A stretch of DNA of 35,909 nucleotides from Streptomyces sp. ISL-11 (lineage in GTDB: Bacteria; Actinomycetota; Actinomycetes; Streptomycetales; Streptomycetaceae): the NCBI RefSeq assembly GCF_018614525.1, contig NZ_JAGGOL010000102.1:1-35909 (forward strand), read 5' to 3'. Of the stretch, positions 16,047 through 24,449 are shown in pieces; position 1 is the stretch's first letter; each line of letters starts with the position of its first letter. The notes under the pieces are model-generated. The model ran no database searches. It was not told where the DNA came from and worked only from the letters and a program-made list of their open reading frames with translations. The translations under genes and the position numbers were made by a program.

Positions 16047-19000
16047 ATGGACGCGTACGAGACGAAGCGGGCGGTCGCGATCGTCGGGGCCTCCTGCCGG
16101 CTGCCCGGCGGCATCACGGATCTCGACGGACTCTGGCAGGCCCTGTGGGCGGGGCGCGACCTGATCACCGAGGTGCCGCCCGAGCGGTTCCACGCCACGC
16201 GCTTCGTCGACACCTCGATGCCGCGACCCGGCAAGAGCTGCACCGGCGCCGGCGGATTCCTGACGGACATCGCCGGATTCGACGCGGACTACTTCGGCAT
16301 CGCCCCCAAGGAAGCCGCCCAAATGGATCCTCAGCAACGCCTGTTGCTGGAGATGGCGGCGGAGGCGTGCGACGACGCGGGCATCGCGCCCGCCGCACTG
16401 GCGGGCTCGGACACCACCGTTCACATCGGCATCTCGGACCACTCCTACGGTGCCCTGCAGATGCTGATGACCGACAGCGTCAACGCGTACACCATGTCCG
16501 GCGCGGCCTCCGCCATCGCCGCCAACCGGCTCTCGCACTTCCTCGACCTGCGCGGTCCCAGCATGGCCGTGGACACCGCCTGCTCCTCGTCGCTGGTCGC
16601 GCTCGTCCAGGCGTGCCGCACGCTGCTCGACGGCACCAGCCGGGCCGCCCTCGCCGGCGGCGTCAACCTCCTCCTGAGCCCCTACCACTTCGTGGGCTTC
16701 TCCCAGGCGTCCATGCTCTCGCCCAGCGGCCGCTGCCGGTCCTTCTCCGCCGACGCCGACGGATACGTACGGGCCGAGGGCGGGGGCGTGGTCCTGCTCA
16801 AGCGCCTGGCCGACGCGCTCGCCGACGGCGACCGCGTCCACGCCGTCGCCGTGGACTGCGCCACCAACAGCGACGGCAGGACCATGGGGCTCGCCCTCCC
16901 GTCTCCCGAGGCCCAGGAGGCCCTGCTGCGCGACCTCTACGCACGGGCCGGCGTGCACCCCGACGACCTCGTCTACCTGGAGGCGCACGGAACCGGCACA
17001 CCGGTGGGGGACCCCGCCGAGTGCCGGGCCGTCGGCAGAGCCCTCGGCACCCGCCGCACCCGCCGGGATCTGCCGATCGGTTCGGTCAAGTCCAACCTCG
17101 GGCACCTCGAACCAGCCTCCGGCATGGCCGGCCTGTTCAAGGCGCTCCTGGTCCTGCGCCACCGCGCGATCCCGGCCACCCTGCACGCGACCCCGCCCAA
17201 CCCGCACATCGACTTCGCGGCCCTGCGCCTGACCCCGGCCCTGGAGCCCGGTCCGGTCGCCGTCGACGGCCGTTCCGTGGCCGGGGTCAACTCCTTCGGC
17301 TTCGGCGGCGCCAACGCGCACGTCATCCTGGCCCCGCCCCCACCGCTCCCGCCCCGCTCGGTGCCGCCGCCCGCCCCGCGCCCGTTCGTGGTCACCGCCC
17401 GCTCCCGTACGGCCCTGGACGCCGCCGTACGCGCCACGGCGGACCACCTGGCGGAGGCGGGACCCGACGCGTTCTACGACCTCGCCTACACCGCCGGCCG
17501 GCGACGCGGAAAGCACCCGCACCGTGCCGTCGTCATCGCCGACAACGCCGCGGAAGCGGCCGCGGGACTCACCCGGCTCGCCGAGCGGTCGCCCGAGGAG
17601 CCCGACGCGCCGCCGGAGGACCGGAACGGAGCCACGGCACAGGCCGTCGGCCGCGGCCGCGTCGTCTTCGCCTTCCCCGGCAACGGCGCGCAGTGGCCGG
17701 GCATGGCGAGGGACCTGCTCACCGGCAGCCCGGCGTTCCGCAAGGGCGTCGAAGCGGCCGACGCCGCACTCGCACCGCACGTCGGGTGGTCGGCGGTGGA
17801 CCTGCTGACGGACCCCGCCGAGGAGGACCGGCTCTCCGCCACGGAGATCGCGCAGCCACTCCTCTTCGCCGTCCAGGTGGGCCTGGTGGAGGCGCTGCGG
17901 CAGCAGGGCATCGTCCCGCAGGCCGTGGTCGGGCACAGCGTCGGCGAGATCACGGCCGCCCACGCGGCGGGCGCGCTGACCCTGGAGGACGCCGCGCGGC
18001 TCGTCGCCGCACGGGGCCGCGCCCAGGCCGCCACGGCCGGGAAGGGCCGCATGGCCGTCGTCGCCCTCACCCCCGAGGAGGCCGCACGGGCGAGCGCGCC
18101 CTTCCCGGACCTGGAGATCGCCTGCGTCAACTCCGAACGCCACGTCACCGTTTCCGGCCCCGCCGACCAGCTCACCCGCCTGGCAGAAACGTTGGAGCGG
18201 GACAGCGGTACGTCCTGCGCCGACGTCGGTCTCGACCACGCCTTCCACAGCGGGGCCATGGACCCGGTCGAGCAGCCCCTCAAGGCCGCGCTCGACTGGC
18301 TGCGGCCCGGCCCGGCACACCTCACCATGATCTCCACCGTCACGGGCGGCCCCGTGGACGGAACCGCCCTGGACGCCGACTACTGGTGGCGCAACGTCCG
18401 CCGCCCGGTGAGGTTCCGGTCGGCGGTCGACCACCTCGTGAGCGAGGGATACGACGTCTTCGTCGACGTCGGACCCGAGCCCATCCTCTGCCCGCACCTG
18501 CGGGCGGCCGCCCGCAACACCTCACCCGTCGCCGTCGTTCCGACCCTCTCCCGGAAGGAGGCCGGACCGGTCGCGCTGCGCACCGCCGTGGCCCGCACGA
18601 TCGCCGCCGGGGCCACCGTGGACTGGAGCGCCCACTTCCCCGTCCCCGGCCGGGTGAGCGACCTCCCCGCCTACCCCTGGCAGCGTCAACCGCACTGGAA
18701 CGGCGGACCGGAGGCATGGACCGGCGGCGCGGGCAACGGCCTCTACGACCATCCGCTGCTGGGCGAACGACTCCCCTTCGCCGAGCCGGCCTGGCGCGGC
18801 CCCGTGAATCCGGTGCTCGTCCCCTGGCTGGCCGACCACCGGGTCGGCGGCTCGGTCCTCATGCCCGCCACCGGCTACGCCGAGATGGCCCTGGCCGCCG
18901 GAGGACGCCTGTGGAACGGCCCGACGGAGGTGGACGCCCTCGACCTGAACCGTGCGCTCGTCATCCCCTGGGAGAACCCCGGCACCGTCCACCTGCAGAG

Positions 19001-22000
19001 CACCCTGTCACCCGACGACGGAATCCTCACCGTCACCGCCGGGCAGGGACGCGGAGGCACCCCCGGCCTCCACGCCCGCGGACGCGTCCGGCCCCTGCTG
19101 CGCCGCCGTCCGCCCGCTCCCGACATCGACGCCGTCCGCGAGCGATGCGGCCGGCGGATGGACGGCGAGGCACACCACCGGGCCATGTCCGCGCTCGGCC
19201 TGGACTACGGCCCCGCCTTCCGGCCCCTCCACGACGTCCGCGTGGGACAGGGGGAGACCCTGGCCGCCTACCGCCACGACCTGCCGTCCGAGGAGTACGT
19301 GGTGCACCCGGCCCTGCTGGACGGCGCGCTCCAGGCGGGGCTGCCGCTCGTGACCGACCTGGTCGCGGACGGCCGGCAGGGCTATCTGCCCTCCGCGTTC
19401 GACGCGATCCGGGTCTGGAGCACCCCGGCACCCCGTGGCTTCGTGCACGTACGCGACCGCGGGCGCACGCAAACCGAACTCTGCTGGGACATCACCGTCA
19501 CCGACGAGGACGGCACGGTCACGGCCGAGCTGGAGGGCTGCCGGCTGCGGCGCTTCGACCGCGCGGGCACCACGCCGCTGACCCGGCTCCGGCTCGTCAT
19601 GCGGGCAGCGCCCCACCGGGACGTACCGGCGGATCCCGCTCCGCTGCCCGCCCCCGCGACGATCCTGGCGGCGGCCCGGCCGCACCTGCGGGCGCTGCGG
19701 GAGGACTGGCGGCGCTTCCGCTACGACCGGGTGCTCCACGGGCTCAAGGACAGTCTGTCCCAGGCCGTGGGACGGGCGATCGCCGGCCTGCTGCCCGACC
19801 CCGCCCGCCCCTTCGACGTCGAGGACCTGCTGGCGGCGGGAGTCCTGCCCCGCCACCGCCGCCTCCTGGAGCAGTACATCGCCCTGGCGGAACGCCACGG
19901 CGCCCTGGCCAGGACGGGCGGGAAAGCCCGTTGGACCCTGGACCCGGCGGGGTTCCATGTGGAGGAACGCATCCGCCGGATGGGCCGGGAGTTCCCCGCC
20001 TTCGGCGCGGACATCTGCCTGTACGGGCACGTGGTGGACCTCGGACCCATGCTCACGGGGGAGACCGACGTCCTGGAGGCCCTGTCCGAGGAGGGCGGCT
20101 CCGAGAGGTTCGAGCATTTCTACGACGTCAGCCCCATGGTGCGGTTCCACAACCGGGTGCTGCGGGCACTGGCACGGGAGATGGCCGCCCTGTGGCCCGC
20201 CGGCCGGCCGCTGCGCGTCCTGGAGGTGGGCGGCGGCACCGGCGGCACCACCGCGGCCCTCCTGCCGGTCCTGCCGCCCGACCGCACCCGCTACCACTTC
20301 ACCGACCTCTCCGCACTGTTCGTCGCACGGGCCGAGAAGCGCTTCGCGGCACATGAGTTCGTCACGTACGGGACGCTCGACCTCGACGCCGACCCCTGTG
20401 GGCAGGGCCTCGTCCCGGGCGCATTCGACGTCGTCGTGGCGGCCAACGCCCTGCACACGGCCAAGGACCTCGCCCGGGCCGTGCGGGGGACGAAACGGCT
20501 GCTGGCCCCGGGCGGCCATCTCCTCGCCATGGAGATGCACGACCACGAAGCCCTCGCCCTGCTCTTCGGCATGCTCGAAAGCTTCTGGGCTTTCACCGAC
20601 CACGAACTGCGCCCGGACTCCCTCCTGCTGCCCGCCCGGCAGTGGCCCGGCCTGCTGCGCGACTGCGGATTCACGGGCGTCGTGCGAACCGGCGACAGGA
20701 AGAGGGGCGACGCCCCCGCCGACATGTCGGTCCTGCTCGCCGCCGCCCCGGACGGACCGGTGCCGGACACGCCGCTGCCGACGCCCGACGGCACCCGGTC
20801 CTGGATCGTGGCCGGTGAGGCGGGCGACCGTACGGACCTGCCCGACGCGGTGGCCGCGGCGCTGGAAACCGAGGGCGCCACGGTCCTGCGCGCCTCCGGG
20901 GCGGGCGGAGACCCGCGGCACTGGAGCGAGCTCTTCGAGGACCGGCCGGCCGTGACGGTCGTCCTCGTACTGGACGACGCCCCCGAGCCGCTCCCCGCCG
21001 ATGCCCTGCTGGACCTGACCACCCGCAGGATGACCGTCCTGCGCGCCCTCGCCACCGCCTTCGAGCAGCTCGGCGACCGCCGGCAGCCGCACCTGTGGCT
21101 GGTGACCCGGCCGACCGGAGCCCTGCCCGCGCCGGAACAGGCGTCGCACCCCCACACCGCGGCCGTGTGGGGCGCCACCCGCTCCCTGGCGAACGAGCAC
21201 CCCCACGTGACCGTCAAGCGCCTCTCCCTCGAACGCGGCGACGACGCGGCCGCCGACGGCCGGCGGGTCGTACGCGAACTCCTCACCCCGACAGAGGAGG
21301 ACGAGATCGCCCTCACCGCGGGCGGCCGCTTCGTCCCCCGCACCGTGGAACGGACCGACGCCCCCCAGGGAACGTCCCACGGCACCCGCGTACCGGCCTT
21401 TTCCCTGGAGGTGCGCGACCCCGGGATGGCCTACCGCCTCGCCTGGGTGGAGAACGACATCCCCGCACCCGGCCCGGGCGAGGTCGTCGTCGCCGTCCGC
21501 GCCGCCGCCCTGAACTACCGCGACATCATGCAGGCCGTCGGCATCCTGCCCGCCGACCCCCGCCACGACCAGGCCGCCACCGGGGCCGGCATGGAATGCG
21601 CGGGCCTCGTCACGGCGACCGGCCCCGGGGTGACCTCCGTGCGACCGGGCGACCGTGTCTTCGCCCTGGCACCCGGTGCGTTCGCCTCCCATGTCCGCAC
21701 CGTCGAGCACGCCGTGGGCCGGCTCCCCAAGAGCATGTCGTTCACCGAGGGCGCCACGCTCCCGATCGCCTTCCTCACCGTCCACTACAGTCTCGGCCAC
21801 CTCGCCCGGCTCGCCCCCGGCGAGACGGTCCTCGTGCACGGTGCCGCCGGAGGCGTCGGCCTCGCCGCCCTCCAGTACGCGCGCCGGCGCGGCGCCCGCG
21901 TCATCGCCACCGCGGGCAACCCCTTCAAACGCGACCTGGTGCGCGCCCTCGGCGCCGAACACGTCCTGGACTCGCGCACCCTGGCCTTCGCCGAGGAGGC

Positions 22001-23555
22001 CCGCGAGCTGACCGGCGGCCGCGGCGTGGACGTCGTCCTCAACTCCCTCGCCGGCGAAGCCATCACCCGCGGACTGGAGGCGCTGCGCCCCGGCGGGCGC
22101 TTCATCGAACTGGGCAAGCGTGACATCCATGAGAACAAGCCTCTGCTGCTGCGGCCCTTCGCCAACAACATCGCCTTCTTCGGAGTCGACCTCACCGCGC
22201 TGCTCGCCGAACCGGAACTGGCCGGCGCACAGTTCGCCGAGGTCGCCACGGCGATCCGCACCGGGCGCTGCCGGCCGATCATCCACAGCGTCCACCCGGC
22301 CGCCCGGGTCGCGGACGCTTTCGCCCTGGTCCAGCACTCCCGGCACATCGGCAAGGCCGTGGTCTCCTTCGACACCTCCGACGACCCCGTGACCGTCGAA
22401 CGCCGCCGGCCGGCACCCCGCCTCGACCCGCGGGGCACCTACCTGGTCACCGGCGGTCTCGGCGGCTTCGGTGCGGCGACCGCCCGCTGGCTCGCCGACC
22501 GGGGAGCGCGTCACCTGGACCTCATCGGGCGCCGGGGAGAACGGTCACCGGAAGCTCCCGCCCTCCTGGCGGAACTCGCCGCCCGGGGAGTCACCGCCCG
22601 CACCCACGCGGCCGATGTCACCGACCTCGCCGCCGTGCGCCGCGTCGTGGAGGACGCCGACACCGCCGGGCGCCCCCTCCGCGGCGTCGTCCACTCCGCG
22701 ATGCACCTCGACGACGCACCGCTGACCGAGCTGACCGACGAACGCCTCCGCGCCGTCCTCGCCCCCAAACTGGCCGGGGCCGCGGTCCTGGACGCCGTGA
22801 CGCGCGACCGGTCCCTGGACCTGTTCCTCGTCCACTCCTCCATTGTCTCGGCCATCGGCAATATCGCCCAGGCCCCCTACGCGGGCGCCAACCTCGCCCT
22901 GGAGGCCCTGATCCGCCGGCGCCGCCGGGACGGCCTGCCCGGCACCGCGATCATCTGGGGAGCCCTGGGAGAGACCGGATACGCGGTGCGCAACGACCTC
23001 ATCCCCCTCATGTCCCAGGCCGGGCTGGAACCGATCACCCTCCGGGAGGCGTTCGGTGTCGCCGACGACGCCCTCGTCGCCGACGTGCCGCTCACCGGCG
23101 CCGCACGCCTCAACTGGGCGGTGGCACACCGGCTGCTGCCGACCGTCGGGGCACCGCGCCTGTTCGACCTGCTGCCGTCGCTCGTCGAGGGGGGAGCCAC
23201 CACTCACGAGGAGCTGCTGCGGGCTCTCGCCGGAATGACCACCGACGAAGCCCTGGAACTCATCGCCACCTCCCTGGCCGGCATGCTCGCCGACGTCCTG
23301 CAGCTGCCCGCCGAGCAGCTCGACCATCACCGCAGGCTCGACGAATACGGCATGGACTCCCTCATGGCCACCGAACTGCTGGTCACCCTGCGGCAGCAGT
23401 ACGACATCGACATCCCGCCCATGGAGCTCCTGCGCAGCAACGGCACCATCGCCGACCTGGCGCGGATCATCCACCTGCGGCTGGGCCTCCGCAACGACAG
23501 CACCGGGACGGCCCCCGCCGACGGGCCACCTCAGCGGACGGGGAAGTCGAAATAG
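16047..23555 (+). CDS. Single-module reducing type I polyketide synthase (KS-AT-DH-cMT-ER-KR-ACP)
   Basis: 2,502 residues; an in-frame stop at 16026-16028 leaves ATG 16047 as the only start. KS about 8-430 with Cys179 (DTACSSS), His314 (EAHGTGT), His353 (NLGHLE). AT about 535-850 with GHSVG Ser631 and HAFH (731-734), predicting malonyl-CoA. DH about 895-1180 with His931 in HxxxGxxxxP and Asp1092. C-methyltransferase about 1260-1590 with LEVGGGTGG (1392-1400) and a His1470/Glu1496 pair matching the dyad of PKS C-methyltransferases. A structural KR-like linker lies at about 1600-1780. ER about 1785-2110 with HGAAGGVG (1931-1938); KR about 2125-2330 with TGGLGGFG (2135-2142), an LDD motif and Tyr2278; ACP with DSL Ser2438. 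All catalytic residues seen are intact. No thioesterase, reductase or docking domains. The domain order is that of fungal highly reducing synthases; iterative use to a methyl-branched reduced chain is inferred. No tailoring, transport or regulatory gene is adjacent. Confidence 0.95.
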   Translation: MDAYETKRAVAIVGASCRLPGGITDLDGLWQALWAGRDLITEVPPERFHATRFVDTSMPRPGKSCTGAGGFLTDIAGFDADYFGIAPKEAAQMDPQQRLLLEMAAEACDDAGIAPAALAGSDTTVHIGISDHSYGALQMLMTDSVNAYTMSGAASAIAANRLSHFLDLRGPSMAVDTACSSSLVALVQACRTLLDGTSRAALAGGVNLLLSPYHFVGFSQASMLSPSGRCRSFSADADGYVRAEGGGVVLLKRLADALADGDRVHAVAVDCATNSDGRTMGLALPSPEAQEALLRDLYARAGVHPDDLVYLEAHGTGTPVGDPAECRAVGRALGTRRTRRDLPIGSVKSNLGHLEPASGMAGLFKALLVLRHRAIPATLHATPPNPHIDFAALRLTPALEPGPVAVDGRSVAGVNSFGFGGANAHVILAPPPPLPPRSVPPPAPRPFVVTARSRTALDAAVRATADHLAEAGPDAFYDLAYTAGRRRGKHPHRAVVIADNAAEAAAGLTRLAERSPEEPDAPPEDRNGATAQAVGRGRVVFAFPGNGAQWPGMARDLLTGSPAFRKGVEAADAALAPHVGWSAVDLLTDPAEEDRLSATEIAQPLLFAVQVGLVEALRQQGIVPQAVVGHSVGEITAAHAAGALTLEDAARLVAARGRAQAATAGKGRMAVVALTPEEAARASAPFPDLEIACVNSERHVTVSGPADQLTRLAETLERDSGTSCADVGLDHAFHSGAMDPVEQPLKAALDWLRPGPAHLTMISTVTGGPVDGTALDADYWWRNVRRPVRFRSAVDHLVSEGYDVFVDVGPEPILCPHLRAAARNTSPVAVVPTLSRKEAGPVALRTAVARTIAAGATVDWSAHFPVPGRVSDLPAYPWQRQPHWNGGPEAWTGGAGNGLYDHPLLGERLPFAEPAWRGPVNPVLVPWLADHRVGGSVLMPATGYAEMALAAGGRLWNGPTEVDALDLNRALVIPWENPGTVHLQSTLSPDDGILTVTAGQGRGGTPGLHARGRVRPLLRRRPPAPDIDAVRERCGRRMDGEAHHRAMSALGLDYGPAFRPLHDVRVGQGETLAAYRHDLPSEEYVVHPALLDGALQAGLPLVTDLVADGRQGYLPSAFDAIRVWSTPAPRGFVHVRDRGRTQTELCWDITVTDEDGTVTAELEGCRLRRFDRAGTTPLTRLRLVMRAAPHRDVPADPAPLPAPATILAAARPHLRALREDWRRFRYDRVLHGLKDSLSQAVGRAIAGLLPDPARPFDVEDLLAAGVLPRHRRLLEQYIALAERHGALARTGGKARWTLDPAGFHVEERIRRMGREFPAFGADICLYGHVVDLGPMLTGETDVLEALSEEGGSERFEHFYDVSPMVRFHNRVLRALAREMAALWPAGRPLRVLEVGGGTGGTTAALLPVLPPDRTRYHFTDLSALFVARAEKRFAAHEFVTYGTLDLDADPCGQGLVPGAFDVVVAANALHTAKDLARAVRGTKRLLAPGGHLLAMEMHDHEALALLFGMLESFWAFTDHELRPDSLLLPARQWPGLLRDCGFTGVVRTGDRKRGDAPADMSVLLAAAPDGPVPDTPLPTPDGTRSWIVAGEAGDRTDLPDAVAAALETEGATVLRASGAGGDPRHWSELFEDRPAVTVVLVLDDAPEPLPADALLDLTTRRMTVLRALATAFEQLGDRRQPHLWLVTRPTGALPAPEQASHPHTAAVWGATRSLANEHPHVTVKRLSLERGDDAAADGRRVVRELLTPTEEDEIALTAGGRFVPRTVERTDAPQGTSHGTRVPAFSLEVRDPGMAYRLAWVENDIPAPGPGEVVVAVRAAALNYRDIMQAVGILPADPRHDQAATGAGMECAGLVTATGPGVTSVRPGDRVFALAPGAFASHVRTVEHAVGRLPKSMSFTEGATLPIAFLTVHYSLGHLARLAPGETVLVHGAAGGVGLAALQYARRRGARVIATAGNPFKRDLVRALGAEHVLDSRTLAFAEEARELTGGRGVDVVLNSLAGEAITRGLEALRPGGRFIELGKRDIHENKPLLLRPFANNIAFFGVDLTALLAEPELAGAQFAEVATAIRTGRCRPIIHSVHPAARVADAFALVQHSRHIGKAVVSFDTSDDPVTVERRRPAPRLDPRGTYLVTGGLGGFGAATARWLADRGARHLDLIGRRGERSPEAPALLAELAARGVTARTHAADVTDLAAVRRVVEDADTAGRPLRGVVHSAMHLDDAPLTELTDERLRAVLAPKLAGAAVLDAVTRDRSLDLFLVHSSIVSAIGNIAQAPYAGANLALEALIRRRRRDGLPGTAIIWGALGETGYAVRNDLIPLMSQAGLEPITLREAFGVADDALVADVPLTGAARLNWAVAHRLLPTVGAPRLFDLLPSLVEGGATTHEELLRALAGMTTDEALELIATSLAGMLADVLQLPAEQLDHHRRLDEYGMDSLMATELLVTLRQQYDIDIPPMELLRSNGTIADLARIIHLRLGLRNDSTGTAPADGPPQRTGKSK

Positions 23556-24310
23556 GTGTCCGGGAACGGCTCCTCGCGGAGGGTGTAGTGCCACCACTCC
23601 TCGGCGAGGTTGCGGAAACCAGCGTTCTCCAAGACCGACTTGAGCAACAACCGGTGCACCCGCTGCGCCCCCTGCACCCGGGGGTCGAGGGTGTGCGCCA
23701 GCGTGTCGAAACAGTCGAACCCGGTGCCCATGTCGACCGAGTTGTCGGGGAACCGCTCCGCCCTGGGCGCGTGACAGGGCACGAGCCGCTCCCCGGGAAC
23801 GTACGGACGCGTCGGCCGCACCGGCAGCCGCACCAACGTCACGTCCATGGTGCTGCCCCGGCTGTGCCCGGACTTCTCGGCGATGTACCCGTCCTCGAAC
23901 AGCCGCGATTTCTCGACGCGCGGATAGAACTCCTCCTTCATCCGCTCATCGCCGAGGTCCTTCGCCCACGCCACGAAGTCGGCCACCGCGCGCCGCGGCC
24001 GGTAGCAGTCGTACACCTTGAGGGTGTAGCCCCGGCGCAGCACCACCCGCTGCGCCGCGCGCAGGGCCTTGGCGGCCGGCCGGGTGAGCAGGCACACGGG
24101 GCGCCGATATCCGTCGACGCGGTGGCCGGTGAAGTTGTGCGCGGTGGCGTAGCGCATCTCCTGCACGATCGTGGGATCGACATCCGAGAGGGCGACGAAC
24201 CCCTTCGGCGGTGCCGGCTCAGCCGCCCGCGCGACGGGCGCGGACGAGAGGGCGAGAAGGGCGGCGAACGGAAGCGTGAGCGCGCGCAGCGCGACGGGAA
24301 ACGAGGGCAT
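23531..24310 (-). CDS. Secreted D-alanyl-D-alanine dipeptidase (VanX / M15D type)
   Basis: A 259-residue zinc peptidase of the VanX family, which cleaves free D-Ala-D-Ala. ATG 24310 gives a good Sec signal peptide (basic start, hydrophobic 10-24, cleavage after ARA or ARAA near 29-30), so the enzyme acts outside the membrane, unlike cytoplasmic VanX of resistance clusters. Zinc ligands are His149 and Asp156 in SGHSRGSTMD and His241 in EEWWH, with Glu238 as catalytic base; Arg104 (DCYRP) matches the transition-state arginine. No vanH, vanA, vanR or vanS is near, so a cell-wall recycling role is more likely than glycopeptide resistance. Its 3' end overlaps the PKS 3' end by 25 bp. No strong Shine-Dalgarno; an upstream TTG at 24340 is an alternative start. 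Confidence 0.9.
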   Translation of the reverse strand: MPSFPVALRALTLPFAALLALSSAPVARAAEPAPPKGFVALSDVDPTIVQEMRYATAHNFTGHRVDGYRRPVCLLTRPAAKALRAAQRVVLRRGYTLKVYDCYRPRRAVADFVAWAKDLGDERMKEEFYPRVEKSRLFEDGYIAEKSGHSRGSTMDVTLVRLPVRPTRPYVPGERLVPCHAPRAERFPDNSVDMGTGFDCFDTLAHTLDPRVQGAQRVHRLLLKSVLENAGFRNLAEEWWHYTLREEPFPDTYFDFPVR

Positions 24311-24449
24311 GGACCCGCGATACCAGGCCGACGGAATCAAGGGAAGAGTCCCCGCACGCCTGCCTCGCCGGGATCAGCCGTGCTCAGGAGACCGTGCGCT
24401 CCCTCTCGCGGGTCCCTCGCGTCCCTGCCGTCCGTTCCGCCTCACGCGG

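Noticed and set aside
15774..18497. Very long open frame (907 codons) on the minus strand opposite the PKS start
   Set aside because: Its translation is Gly/Arg/Val/Glu low complexity with no recognisable domain; it is the usual antisense shadow of a high-GC gene.
19008..22514. 1,168-codon minus-strand open frame opposite the PKS middle
   Set aside because: Same reason: antisense of MT-ER-KR coding sequence, no domain pattern, no ribosome site.
16047..23555. bldA-dependent TTA codon in the PKS gene
   Set aside because: I looked for in-frame TTA while reading and noticed none, but the scan was by eye and not exhaustive.
23531..24310. Part of a vancomycin resistance cluster
   Set aside because: No vanHA, vanRS or other resistance genes in the window, and the protein has a signal peptide.
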